Shown here: one piece after another, positions 9,072 through 19,071 of the stretch
How positions within the stretch are numbered: the stretch's first letter is position 1
Layout: every line of letters starts with the position of its first letter
Source: SZAS-79 sp965279075
GTDB taxonomy: Bacteria; Pseudomonadota; Gammaproteobacteria; Burkholderiales; SG8-39
Assembly (NCBI GenBank): GCA_965279075.1
Contig: CBDIHI010000012.1
Coordinates: forward strand, 310,001 to 374,000
DNA length: 64,000 bases
Reading direction: 5' to 3'
Made by a program: the position numbers and the translations under genes
Notes under the pieces: model-generated
The model's input: the letters and a program-made list of their open reading frames with translations, nothing else
Database searches by the model: none
What the model was told of the DNA's origin: nothing

Positions 9072-9890
9072 GTGGGGCATGTCCCGCGCAAGCGCTTCGG
9101 CCAGCATTTCCTGCACGACCCCTATGTGCTTTCCCGGATCGTCGACGCGATCGCGCCGAAGCCCGGCGACGCGCTGGTCGAGATCGGTCCCGGCGAAGGC
9201 GCGCTGACCCGCCCGCTGCTGGAGCGCGTGCCGCACCTCACCGCGGTCGAGATCGATCGCGACCTCGCGGCGGCGCTGGTCGCGGAGTTCCCGCCGGAGC
9301 GGCTGGAAGTCATCGTGGCGGACGCGCTCGAGTTCGACTTCTCCGTGCTGGCCGCAGCGCATCCCGGGGGGCTGAGGATCGTGGGCAACCTGCCCTACAA
9401 CGTGTCCACGCCGCTGCTGTTCCATCTCGCGACCTATGCCGACCGGGTGCGCGACATGCACTTCATGCTGCAACTCGAGGTCGTGGACCGGATGGCGGCG
9501 GCGCACTCCACGCCGGAATACGGTCGCCTGTCGGTCATGCTGCAGCGGCGGTTCCGGGTCCAGCGCCTCTTCAAGGTGTCGCCCGGGGCCTTCCGTCCGC
9601 CGCCCAAGGTCGAGTCGGCCGTCGTGCGCCTCACGCCATTGCCTGTCGCGGAGATCGCCGACGTGGACGGGAAGGTGTTCGGGACGGTGGTGACGCGGGC
9701 CTTCGGCGCGCGCAGGAAGACGCTGCGCAATGCGCTGTCCTCGGTGATCGACGCGGCGGGACTGGAGGCGCTGGGGATCGACCCGGGCACCCGGCCGGAG
9801 AACATCTCCCCGGATGGTTATATCAAAATCGCTATCGAAGTTACCCGGAGAGCGGCTCCAGGCAAGGAGATCTATAAAAAATCCCCTTAA
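9072..9890 (+). CDS. rsmA: 16S rRNA adenine(1518/1519)-N6 dimethyltransferase
   Basis: 272 aa (also called KsgA). It dimethylates two adjacent adenines in the 3'-terminal helix of 16S rRNA, a late small-subunit checkpoint. Visible: RKRFGQHFLHD substrate loop, SAM motif I VEIGPGEGALT (about 37-47), acidic loop VEID, catalytic motif IV NLPYNVSTPLL, and the C-terminal helical domain with VSPGAFRPPPKVESAVV. The start is GTG 9072 (VGHVPRKRFGQHF), two bases after pdxA. The last four residues KKSP and the stop are encoded in the terminator hairpin shared with convergent gloA. Confidence 0.96.
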   Translation: MGHVPRKRFGQHFLHDPYVLSRIVDAIAPKPGDALVEIGPGEGALTRPLLERVPHLTAVEIDRDLAAALVAEFPPERLEVIVADALEFDFSVLAAAHPGGLRIVGNLPYNVSTPLLFHLATYADRVRDMHFMLQLEVVDRMAAAHSTPEYGRLSVMLQRRFRVQRLFKVSPGAFRPPPKVESAVVRLTPLPVAEIADVDGKVFGTVVTRAFGARRKTLRNALSSVIDAAGLEALGIDPGTRPENISPDGYIKIAIEVTRRAAPGKEIYKKSP

Positions 9891-9905
9891 TTACGGGGAT
9901 TTTTT
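9876..9905. terminator. bidirectional terminator embedded in the ends of rsmA and gloA
   Basis: Stem AAAAAATCCCC (9876-9886) pairs with GGGGATTTTTT (9895-9905) around an 8-base loop that contains both stop codons, rsmA TAA 9888-9890 and gloA TAA 9891-9893 on the other strand. GC core plus U tract on both strands fits intrinsic termination in both directions. Each arm also codes for Lys-Lys-Ser-Pro of the gene entering it. Confidence 0.88.
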
Positions 9906-10280
9906 CTCGATGAACTCGATCTTGTAGCCGTCGGGATCCTCGACGAACGCGATGACCGTGGTGCCGAATTTCACCGGCCCCGCCTCGCGTGTGACCTTGC
10001 CGCCGCCGCTCCTGGCCCGCTCGCAAGCCTTGGCCGCATCGGGCACGGCGATGGCCAGGTGCCCGAAGGCGGTGCCTGGGTCGTACTTCTCCACGCCGTA
10101 GTTGTAGGTCAGTTCGAGCACCGTAGTGTCCGACTCCTCGCCGTAGCCGACGAACGCGAGCGTGTACTTGCCGTCCGGGACGTCGTGCTGGCGCAGCACC
10201 CGCATGCCGAGGACGCCGGTGTAGAAGTCGATCGAACGCTGCAGGTTGCCGACGCGCAGCATGGTGTGAAGGAAACGCAT
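9891..10280 (-). CDS. gloA: lactoylglutathione lyase (glyoxalase I)
   Basis: 129 aa. Converts the methylglyoxal-glutathione hemithioacetal to S-lactoylglutathione. The four metal ligands H5 (MRFLHTMLRV), E56 (TVLELTYNYG), H74 (FGHLAIAV) and E122 (YKIEFIE) fall at the positions known for the Ni-dependent E. coli enzyme, and the length matches this class. Start ATG 10280 lies 9 bp after the ygjP-like stop, so it is probably the last gene of the glyQ-glyS-gmhB-plsC-ygjP-gloA run. It abuts rsmA end to end with no spacer. Confidence 0.96.
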   Translation of the reverse strand: MRFLHTMLRVGNLQRSIDFYTGVLGMRVLRQHDVPDGKYTLAFVGYGEESDTTVLELTYNYGVEKYDPGTAFGHLAIAVPDAAKACERARSGGGKVTREAGPVKFGTTVIAFVEDPDGYKIEFIEKKSP

Positions 10281-10289
10281 GGGGGCTCC

Positions 10290-11060
10290 TCAGAAGATGG
10301 GCAGGGCGGCGGCGGCGAGGTCGAGATTGCGCCGGGCCGCGCGGCAGTCAGGATACAGCGACTCCACCACTTTCCAGAACCGCGCCGAGTGGTTCAGCTC
10401 CACCAGGTGCGCGACCTCGTGGGCGACCACGTAGTCGGCGAGTTCCGGCGCCACGTGCACCAGTCGCCAGGACAGTCGGATGCGCCCGTCCTGCGTGCAG
10501 ACGCCCCACTGTGTGCGTGCGTTCGACACCGCGACGCGGGGTTGCCCGAGTCCGAGGATCCCTGCGTAGTGCACCACGCGCGGCGCAAGCGTTTCGAGTG
10601 CGCGCGCCTTCAGCCAGCGCACGAGATCGGCCTTCACGCGTGCACGCTCGTGCGCGCGGCGCAACTGCACGACCAGCCGGTCACCGGCCAGTTCGATCCG
10701 CTTCGGGCCTTCGGCCACGTCCAGCGTGCAGAGCCGCCCGTGCAAGGGAATCGACTCGCCCGCCGCGCCTGCGACCCGAAGGGGCCGCCCGGCCTGCGAC
10801 CACTCGTCGAGCTTGCCGGTGATCCAGCGCGTTTTCTCCAGCAGGAAGCGCTCGATTTCGGTCCACGGTGCGAAGTAGGGCGCGGCGACCGCCAGCCCTT
10901 CCGCGTCCACGGAGATCCCGATCGTGCGCCTGCGGGAGCGCGCAAAGCGGAACTCCACCACGCGCGTCCCGAGCTGGACGAGCTTGCGGGTCCCGGGCGC
11001 GGTGTGGGGTTCTTCGGCGGCGTCCGCGCCGAAGAGCGTCAGTTGCTGCGGGCCGGGCAC
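10290..11060 (-). CDS. YgjP-family (M48-like) zinc metallopeptidase
   Basis: 256 aa, DUF45/YgjP family. The zinc motif HEVAHLVELNH (HExxH plus a third His) sits near the C-terminus, with SRRRTIGISVDAEGLAV typical of the N-terminal part and SWRLVHVAPELADYVVAHE just before the active site. Substrates of this widespread family are unsettled. I chose GTG 11060 because AGGAGG lies just upstream of it inside plsC, giving a 22-bp overlap with plsC; the frame extends further upstream but only antisense to function. It sits between plsC and gloA. Confidence 0.85.
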   Translation of the reverse strand: MPGPQQLTLFGADAAEEPHTAPGTRKLVQLGTRVVEFRFARSRRRTIGISVDAEGLAVAAPYFAPWTEIERFLLEKTRWITGKLDEWSQAGRPLRVAGAAGESIPLHGRLCTLDVAEGPKRIELAGDRLVVQLRRAHERARVKADLVRWLKARALETLAPRVVHYAGILGLGQPRVAVSNARTQWGVCTQDGRIRLSWRLVHVAPELADYVVAHEVAHLVELNHSARFWKVVESLYPDCRAARRNLDLAAAALPIF

Positions 11061-11758
11061 AGCTCCTCCTGCTGCTGCTCGATCCAGCTTTCCGTTTCGG
11101 CGATCACGTCCGCCGGCCTGCGGCCTTCGGTCGGGATCGCCGGGCCGATACGCAGCGTGATGGTGCCGGGGTGCTTCAGGAACGAGTTCTTCCCCCAATA
11201 GAGCCCTGCGTTGTGCGCGACGGGCACGACCGGCGCGCCGGCCTGCACGGCAAGCCATGCGCCGCCGGGCTGGTATTTCCTGCGGGTTCCGGGCGCCACG
11301 CGGGTTCCTTCCGGGAAGATCACGACCCAGAATCCTTGCAAGATCCGTTCCTTGCCGATGCGCGCGAGCCGCTTCATTGCCTCACGCCCCTTGGAGCGGT
11401 CGATCGCGATCGGGCTCATCATCGCCAGGCCCCAGCCGAAGAACGGGATCCAGAGCAGCTCCTGCTTGAGCAAATGCACCTGCGGCGGGAAGACAGTCTG
11501 GAAGGCGAGCGTCTCCCACGCAGACTGGTGCTTGGACAGGATCACGCAAGGCCGGTCCGGCAGGTTCTCGCGGCCTTCGACGCGGTAATCCAGCCTGCAA
11601 ACGATCCGCGCGACCCAGAGCATGATCTTCGACCAGCCAGAGATGACGCGGAAGCGCCCCATGCGGGACAACGGGAAAGTCAGCACCGACAGCACCGCGA
11701 AGGGCGGGGTGACGACCAGCATCGCGACGGCGAAGAGCGCCGAGCGCAGGACGATCAT
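11039..11758 (-). CDS. plsC: 1-acyl-sn-glycerol-3-phosphate acyltransferase
   Basis: 239 aa. Inner-membrane enzyme that adds the second acyl chain to lysophosphatidic acid to form phosphatidic acid. An N-terminal membrane segment (about 6-28) precedes motif I KHQSAWETL, here HX4E rather than the textbook HX4D, a variant I regard as usual for this betaproteobacterial branch. Motif III is FPEGTRVAPG, with PVVPVAHNAG behind it. ATG 11758 overlaps the gmhB stop by 4 bp. Position between gmhB and ygjP follows the common betaproteobacterial order. Confidence 0.94.
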   Translation of the reverse strand: MIVLRSALFAVAMLVVTPPFAVLSVLTFPLSRMGRFRVISGWSKIMLWVARIVCRLDYRVEGRENLPDRPCVILSKHQSAWETLAFQTVFPPQVHLLKQELLWIPFFGWGLAMMSPIAIDRSKGREAMKRLARIGKERILQGFWVVIFPEGTRVAPGTRRKYQPGGAWLAVQAGAPVVPVAHNAGLYWGKNSFLKHPGTITLRIGPAIPTEGRRPADVIAETESWIEQQQEELCPARSN

Positions 11759-12300
11759 GCGGGGCGTTGCTCCACAAGGTGGGCGGCGAACGCGGCGAGA
11801 TCGGCATACACCTCGGTCCTCGCGGGCAGGCCGCCGGCGTCGCGGGTCTTGCGGCCCTTGCCGGTGAGCACCAGCACCGGCCGCGCGCCCGCCGCCTCGG
11901 CCGCCTGCAGGTCCTTGAGCGAATCGCCGACGAACGGTACGCCCGCGAGCGGCACGTTCAGGCGCCGCTCGATCGCGAGCAACATGCCGGGCCTGGGTTT
12001 CCTGCAGTCGCAGTTCGCGTCGGCTGCGTGCGGGCAGAAGAAGATCGCCTCGAGGCGCCCGCCCGCCTGCACCACGGTGCGGTGCATGACGTCGTGGATC
12101 GCGTTGAGCGTGCTCATGTCGAACAGGCCCCGCGCGATGCCCGACTGGTTGGTGGCGACCACGATGCGCCAGCCGGCCTGCGTGAGGCGCGCGATCGCCT
12201 CGATGCTGCCCTTGACGGGTTTCCACTCTTCCGGCGACTTGATGTACTGGTCGCTGTCCTGGTTGATGACCCCGTCGCGGTCGAGCATCAGGATCTTCAT
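11755..12300 (-). CDS. gmhB: D-glycero-beta-D-manno-heptose-1,7-bisphosphate 7-phosphatase
   Basis: 181 aa HAD phosphatase of the ADP-heptose pathway for the LPS inner core. The catalytic Asp pair is D7/D9 (MLDRDGVINQD), motif II lies in VVATNQSGIARGLF, and the Zn-binding insertion is FFCPHAADANCDCRKPRPGM with Cys-His-Cys-Cys, which marks GmhB off from other HAD enzymes. FVGDSLKDLQAA carries the motif IV acids. It overlaps both neighbours by 4 bp (glyS upstream, plsC downstream), so it is translationally coupled. Confidence 0.95.
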   Translation of the reverse strand: MKILMLDRDGVINQDSDQYIKSPEEWKPVKGSIEAIARLTQAGWRIVVATNQSGIARGLFDMSTLNAIHDVMHRTVVQAGGRLEAIFFCPHAADANCDCRKPRPGMLLAIERRLNVPLAGVPFVGDSLKDLQAAEAAGARPVLVLTGKGRKTRDAGGLPARTEVYADLAAFAAHLVEQRPA

Positions 12301-14348
12301 GCGGCGAGCCTCGAGATGTCGGCGACGCGGTTCATCAGGCCGTCGAGCTGGCCGAGCAGCGCGAGCCGGTTGGTGCGCAGCGCCGCGTCCTCGGCGTTCA
12401 CCATCACGTCGTCGAAGAAGGTGTCGACCTCGGCGCGCATGCCGGCGAGGAGGTGCAGCGCGCCGGTGTAGTCGTGCGCGTCTAGCCTGGCCTGCACTTT
12501 CGGCGAGAGCGCCTGTACCGATGCGAACAAAGCCTTTTCGGCCGGCTCCTGCAGCAGGGCCTCGCTCGCGGCGGACGCCTGCGCATCGGATTTCTTCAGG
12601 ATGTTGCGGATGCGCTTGTTCGCGGCGGCGAGGCTCGCGGCCTCCGGCAGGGTACGGAAGCTCTTCACCGCATCGAGGCGCGCGGGCACGAGGTCGATGC
12701 GCTGCGGCGACTGGCTGGCGACGGCCTCGACTTCGTCGGGCGCGTAGCCGTGGTCCTTCATCTGGTTGCGCAGCCGGTCGAGCACGAAGCCGTAGACGTC
12801 GGAAGGCGTCGAAGCCGGCAGCGTGCCTTGCGGGAATACCGATGCCGCTTCCTGCAGCAGCTTGTCGAGCGCAAGCGGCAGCTTCATCTCGAGCAGGATG
12901 CGCAGCACGCCGAGCGCGTGCCGGCGCAGCGCGAACGGGTCCTTGTCGCCGGTCGGCGCGCCGCCGATGCCGAAGATCCCCGCCAGGGTGTCGAGCTTGT
13001 CGGCGAGGGCCACGGCCGCTGCGACCGGGGTCTGCGGCAGGCGGTCCCCGGCGAAGCGCGGGCGGTAGTGTGCCTCGATGGCGTCGGCGACCTCGTCGGG
13101 CTCCCCGTCGTGCAGCGCGTAGTAGCGGCCCATCGTGCCCTGCAGTTCGGGAAACTCGCCGACCATGCCGGTGATGAGGTCCGCCTTGGCGAGCCAGGCG
13201 CCACGCTCCGCAAGTGCCGCGTCGGCACCGAGCATCCTTGCGATCTTCCCCGCCAGCAGCTGGACGCGCTCGGTCCGTTCCAGCTGGGTGCCGAGCTTGT
13301 TGTGGTACACGACCTTACCGAGCAGCGGCACGCGCGTTTCCAGCCGGGCCTTGCGGTCCTGCGTGTAGAAGAACCGGGCGTCCTCGAGGCGCGGGCGCAC
13401 CACGCGCTGGTTGCCGCCGACGATGTGCTTCGGGTCCGCGACGTCCATGTTGGACACGATCAGGAACTTCGGCAGGAGCTTGCCCGCCGCGTCGAACAGC
13501 GGGAAGTACTTCTGGTTCTGCCGCATCGTGAGGATCAGGCACTCCTGCGGAACTTCGAGGAACTGCGGGTCGAACGCGCCGACGTAGACGCTCGGGTGCT
13601 CGACCAGCGCCGCGACCTCGTCCAGCAGGTCGGCGTAGTCCCCCATGCTCGCGCCGAAGCCCGCCGCCTTCGCGGTGAGCGCCGCATCGATCTGCGCCTT
13701 GCGTTGGACGAAGCTCGCGACGACCCTGCCTTCGGTAGCCAGTCTGGATTCGTACTCGTCCGCGCTGGCAAGGACGATGTCGCCCGCGCTCATGAACCGG
13801 TGGCCACGCGTGACGTTGCCGGAGGCGAGGCCGAGCACGGTGCCGGGTACAACCCGGGGGCCGTGCAGCATGACGAGCTTGTGCACCGGGCGGACGAACT
13901 GCGCATCGCCGTCACCCCAGCGCATGACCTTCGGGATCGGCAGTTTCTTCAGCGCTTCCTCGACCTTGCCGGCCAGCACGGCGTCGAGCGTGTTCCCGGT
14001 CGCGGTGACCTGTGCGACGAAGACCTTGCCCTTGGGCGAGTCGCGCTGGACCAGCGCTTCGACCGCCAGGCCGTTCTTCTTCGCAAATCCCGCGACGGCG
14101 GGGGCCGCCGCCGTCACCGGGGGACCTTGCACCTCGCGCGCGATGTCGGGCGCCTTCGCGAGCACTTCCGTGGCCAAGATGGCAAGGCGGCGGGGTGTCG
14201 CAAAAGGGGTAACGACGCTCGAACCGGCAAGGAACCCGTCCTTCTTCAGGTCGGCCGCAAGCGCATCGCAAAACGCCTGCGACAGGCGCGAAAGCGATTT
14301 CGGCGGCAGTTCCTCGGTGAGCAGTTCGACGAGCAGAGTGGCGTGCAT
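12297..14348 (-). CDS. glyS: glycine--tRNA ligase beta subunit
   Basis: 683 aa, the usual length for the beta chain of bacterial alpha2beta2 glycyl-tRNA synthetase. It starts LLVELLTEELPPKSL, then has the HD-like region and, near the C-terminus, the anticodon-binding domain (about 580-683, ending RLALLGQLDGLMNRVADISRL). The beta subunit binds tRNA-Gly while GlyQ carries the catalytic site. ATG 14348 is one base from the glyQ stop; the 3' end overlaps gmhB by 4 bp. A long open frame on the opposite strand here is antisense only. Confidence 0.97.
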   Translation of the reverse strand: MHATLLVELLTEELPPKSLSRLSQAFCDALAADLKKDGFLAGSSVVTPFATPRRLAILATEVLAKAPDIAREVQGPPVTAAAPAVAGFAKKNGLAVEALVQRDSPKGKVFVAQVTATGNTLDAVLAGKVEEALKKLPIPKVMRWGDGDAQFVRPVHKLVMLHGPRVVPGTVLGLASGNVTRGHRFMSAGDIVLASADEYESRLATEGRVVASFVQRKAQIDAALTAKAAGFGASMGDYADLLDEVAALVEHPSVYVGAFDPQFLEVPQECLILTMRQNQKYFPLFDAAGKLLPKFLIVSNMDVADPKHIVGGNQRVVRPRLEDARFFYTQDRKARLETRVPLLGKVVYHNKLGTQLERTERVQLLAGKIARMLGADAALAERGAWLAKADLITGMVGEFPELQGTMGRYYALHDGEPDEVADAIEAHYRPRFAGDRLPQTPVAAAVALADKLDTLAGIFGIGGAPTGDKDPFALRRHALGVLRILLEMKLPLALDKLLQEAASVFPQGTLPASTPSDVYGFVLDRLRNQMKDHGYAPDEVEAVASQSPQRIDLVPARLDAVKSFRTLPEAASLAAANKRIRNILKKSDAQASAASEALLQEPAEKALFASVQALSPKVQARLDAHDYTGALHLLAGMRAEVDTFFDDVMVNAEDAALRTNRLALLGQLDGLMNRVADISRLAA

Positions 14349-14349
14349 G

Positions 14350-15243
<894 letters not shown>

Positions 15244-15290
15244 GGGCGCCGCGGCGCGTGGGAAAGCGCGCCGAAAATGAGGGGCGGATT

Positions 15291-16783
15291 TTACCTTTTC
15301 CGTCCCAGCGCGGGTAGCGCAATCAGCAGCAGGGCCGCGACGATCGCGAGCGTGTTGCCGAGCTTCACGTAGGGGGTGGCGCCGGTGTAGCCCTGCACCT
15401 CGACCTCGAGCCGGTCCTCGGTGAACTGCGGCAGCCGCTTGATCACCCTGCCGCCGCGGTCGATCGCCGCGGTCAGGCCGGAGTTGGTCGCGGCGAGCAT
15501 CGCCCGTCCGGTTTCGATCGTGCGCATGCGCGCCATCTGCAGGTGCTGTCCCGGCGCAAGCGAATCCCCGAACCACGCCATGTTGCTTACGTTGGCCAGC
15601 AGCGTCGCCTCCGGCAGCGGGCCGATCAGCTCCTCGCCGAACGCGTCCTCGTAGCAGATGTTGATCGCCACCGACTGCCCGGCGACCTGCATCGGCTTCT
15701 GCACCGCCGCACCGCGCGCGAAATCCGACATCGGGATCCGCAGCAGGTTGACCGCCCAGCCGAAGCCTGGCAGCAACACCTCGCCGAAGGGCACCAGGTG
15801 GGACTTGCTGTAGACCTGGCCCGGCGATACGCCGAGGCTGATCACGGAATTGAAGTAGGTGTCGGGCCCGGTGCGGTAGGGCACGCCCAGCAGCAGGTCG
15901 CCGCCGTTGCCCTTCGCGATCGCGTCGAGCCTTGCGAGGTACGCCGGGTCGATGCGGTCGGCGAAGCGCGGCAGCGCCGTTTCAGGCAGCACGATCAGCT
16001 TCGCGCGGCTGCCGGACGCGAGGCGTTCGTAAGTGGCGAACGTTCGGTCGAACCGCTCTGGGTCGAATTTCATCTCCTGCGCGACGTTGCCCTGGAGCAG
16101 CGCTGCCGTGACCGGGGCGCCATGCGGTTGCGTCCACTCCACCGTGCCTAGCAGCGCGCCGGAACCGATGAGGGTGACCAGCGCCCCAAGCGGCAGCATG
16201 CGCGACCTGCCGGTTGCGGCCCGCAACGCCAGTGCGGCGCAGAGCGCGGCGATCAGCGAGATGCCGTAGACACCGGTCAGCGGCGCGTACCCGGAAAGCG
16301 GCGTGTCGGTGGCCGCATAGCCGAGCACGAGCCAGGGGAACCCGGTGACGCCCCAGCCCCGGAGCAGTTCGGCAAACATCCAAAGGGCCGGGATGACGAG
16401 CAGCGCACGCGAGGACTCGCCCGCCGGCAGGCGGTGCTGGGCATACCCTGCCGCGGCGAGGGGCCAGGAAAGGAAGGCGCAGTAGAGGAGGGTCGCGAAT
16501 CCGGCCACGGGCGCCGGCATGCCGCCGAACACGGAGAGGCTCACGTAGACCCAGGACACACCCGCGGAGAACAACCCCATGCCGAACGCGAACCCGGCCC
16601 AGGCCGCATCCCGCGCGCGCGGCATGCAGAGCCACAGGTGGAAGAGCAGCGCCGGGCACAGGATCGCCAGCGGATAGAAGCCGAGAGGCTCGAACGCGGC
16701 GACCAGCAGGGCCCCTGCGAGGAACGCCACCGGGAGCGCGCGGCGCGGGCGCGCGCTCAGCCGATCGCGCGCGAGGAGCGCGA

Positions 16784-16787
<4 letters not shown>
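15291..16787 (-). CDS. lnt: apolipoprotein N-acyltransferase
   Basis: 498 aa inner-membrane enzyme for the last step of lipoprotein maturation. The N-terminal half has about seven hydrophobic segments; the periplasmic nitrilase domain (about 220-470) has the E-K-C triad context VLPETALP, YSKSHLVPFGE and NICYEDAFG. One more membrane segment closes the protein. The likely start is TTG 16787, whose TTGA overlaps the corC stop by 4 bp; no earlier start keeps the frame outside corC and no ATG lies before the first membrane segment. corC-lnt coupling is common in proteobacteria. Confidence 0.94.
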
Positions 16788-17608
<821 letters not shown>

Positions 17609-17654
17609 GGTGGGCCCATTGTACCGGGACGGCCGGCACACCTCATTGGGTCGC

Positions 17655-18065
17655 TCACGCGAGGTAGGGGTTCGGGATCCCGAGCCCCTTCAGGATGCGG
17701 ATCTCGGTGCGCTCCATGCGTGCGGCGTCCGCCTTGCGTTCGTGGTCGTAGCCGCGCAGGTGAAGGATGGCGTGGACGGTGAGGTGCGCGTAGTGGCGCG
17801 CGAGGGGCTTGCGCTGCTCTGCCGCTTCTTTCGCGACGACCGCGGGGCACAGCACGATGTCGCCGATGCCCGGCTCGTAAGTGAAGGTCAGCACGTTGGT
17901 CGCGTAATCCTTGCCGCGGTACGCGAAGTTGAGGCGGCGGCCCTCGGCGGTCCCGACGAGCCGCACGGTGACCTGCGCGGGCCCGGTTGCCGCGGCGCGC
18001 ACCCAGGCGCGAAAGCGCGCCGCGGCGGGGATGCGGAGCGCCCGGCTGGCGTACTGCACCCGCAC
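17655..18065 (-). CDS. ybeY: endoribonuclease YbeY (rRNA maturation factor)
   Basis: Zn-dependent single-strand endoribonuclease for 16S rRNA 3'-end processing and ribosome quality control. The metal motif HLTVHAILHLRGYDH (HxxxHxxxxxH) is intact, and NFAYRGKDYATNVLTF is the family's central segment. I prefer GTG 18065 (VRVQYASRALRIP): GAGG lies 5 nt upstream and it starts just past the phoH stop (18073). An in-frame ATG at 18113 would add 16 basic residues overlapping phoH and has no ribosome site. phoH-ybeY-corC-lnt is a conserved order. Confidence 0.93.
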   Translation of the reverse strand: MRVQYASRALRIPAAARFRAWVRAAATGPAQVTVRLVGTAEGRRLNFAYRGKDYATNVLTFTYEPGIGDIVLCPAVVAKEAAEQRKPLARHYAHLTVHAILHLRGYDHERKADAARMERTEIRILKGLGIPNPYLA

Positions 18066-18072
18066 AACGGCC

Positions 18073-19071
18073 TCAGTCCGGGCCGGTCTTTTTCGCGTGT
18101 TCTTCGTAGGCATGGACGATGCGCGCGACCAGCGGGTGCCTGACCACGTCCTCGGCGAGGAACTCGGTGAACGCGATGCCGCGCACTTCCGCGAGGATCG
18201 CGCGCGACTCGATGAGGCCGCTCTTCTGGCCGCGGGCGAGGTCGATCTGCGTGACGTCCCCGGTGACCACCGCTTTCGCGCCGAAGCCGATGCGCGTGAG
18301 GAACATCTTCATCTGCTCGGGCGTGGTGTTCTGCGCCTCGTCGAGGATGATGAAGGCGTGGTTGAGCGTGCGGCCGCGCATGTAGGCCAGCGGCGCCAGT
18401 TCGATCGTGCCGCGCTCGAGGAGCCTCGCGACCTTGTCGAATCCCATGAGGTCGTAAAGCGCGTCGTAGAGCGGGCGCAGGTAGGGGTCGACTTTCTGCG
18501 CGAGGTCCCCGGGCAGGAAGCCGAGCCGCTCGCCGGCCTCCACCGCCGGGCGCACCAGCACGATGCGCTGCACGAGGTCGCGTTCGAGCGCATCGACAGC
18601 GCAGGCGACGGCGAGGAAGGTCTTGCCCGTGCCCGCCGGCCCGATGCCGAAACTGATGTCGTGCGCGAGGATGCTCTTGATGTACTCGTCCTGCCGCGGG
18701 GTACGGCCGTGCAGGTCGGGGCGGCGCGTGAGGAGCTGGGCCGGCGCGCCGGGCGCGCGCGCGCGCGCGCTGGCATGGCGCATTTCGGTCAGGCCGAGCT
18801 GCACGTCGTCGAGGTCGAGTTCGTTGTCCGCGGTCTTCGCGTAGAAATACTCGAGTGCGCGCACTCCGGCGGCGGCCTGCGCCGCGTCGCCCTTCAGCGT
18901 GAAGGCCGCGCCGCGGCGTGAGATAGATATGTCGAGCGCCGATTCGATCTGGCGCAGGTTCGTGTCCAGCGCGCCGCACAGGCGGGCGAGGCGGTGATTG
19001 TCCACCGGGTCGAAGCGGATCCCGGGCGGCGTGGCCCCGGCCTTGCGCGCGGCGTCCTTGCCGCTAGGCAT
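18073..19071 (-). CDS. PhoH-like protein (YbeZ), KH domain plus P-loop ATPase
   Basis: 332 aa. The N-terminal region (about 20-90) resembles the KH-like domain of YbeZ; the PhoH ATPase follows, with Walker A GIGPAGTGKTFLA and Walker B FIILDEAQNTT. YbeZ works with YbeY in rRNA processing, which the next gene fits. A (GC)9 tract at 18753-18770 encodes the Ala-Arg-Ala-Arg linker between the domains. I chose ATG 19071 (MPSGKDAARKAG), overlapping the miaB stop by 8 bp; an upstream in-frame start lies inside miaB. Confidence 0.93.
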   Translation of the reverse strand: MPSGKDAARKAGATPPGIRFDPVDNHRLARLCGALDTNLRQIESALDISISRRGAAFTLKGDAAQAAAGVRALEYFYAKTADNELDLDDVQLGLTEMRHASARARAPGAPAQLLTRRPDLHGRTPRQDEYIKSILAHDISFGIGPAGTGKTFLAVACAVDALERDLVQRIVLVRPAVEAGERLGFLPGDLAQKVDPYLRPLYDALYDLMGFDKVARLLERGTIELAPLAYMRGRTLNHAFIILDEAQNTTPEQMKMFLTRIGFGAKAVVTGDVTQIDLARGQKSGLIESRAILAEVRGIAFTEFLAEDVVRHPLVARIVHAYEEHAKKTGPD

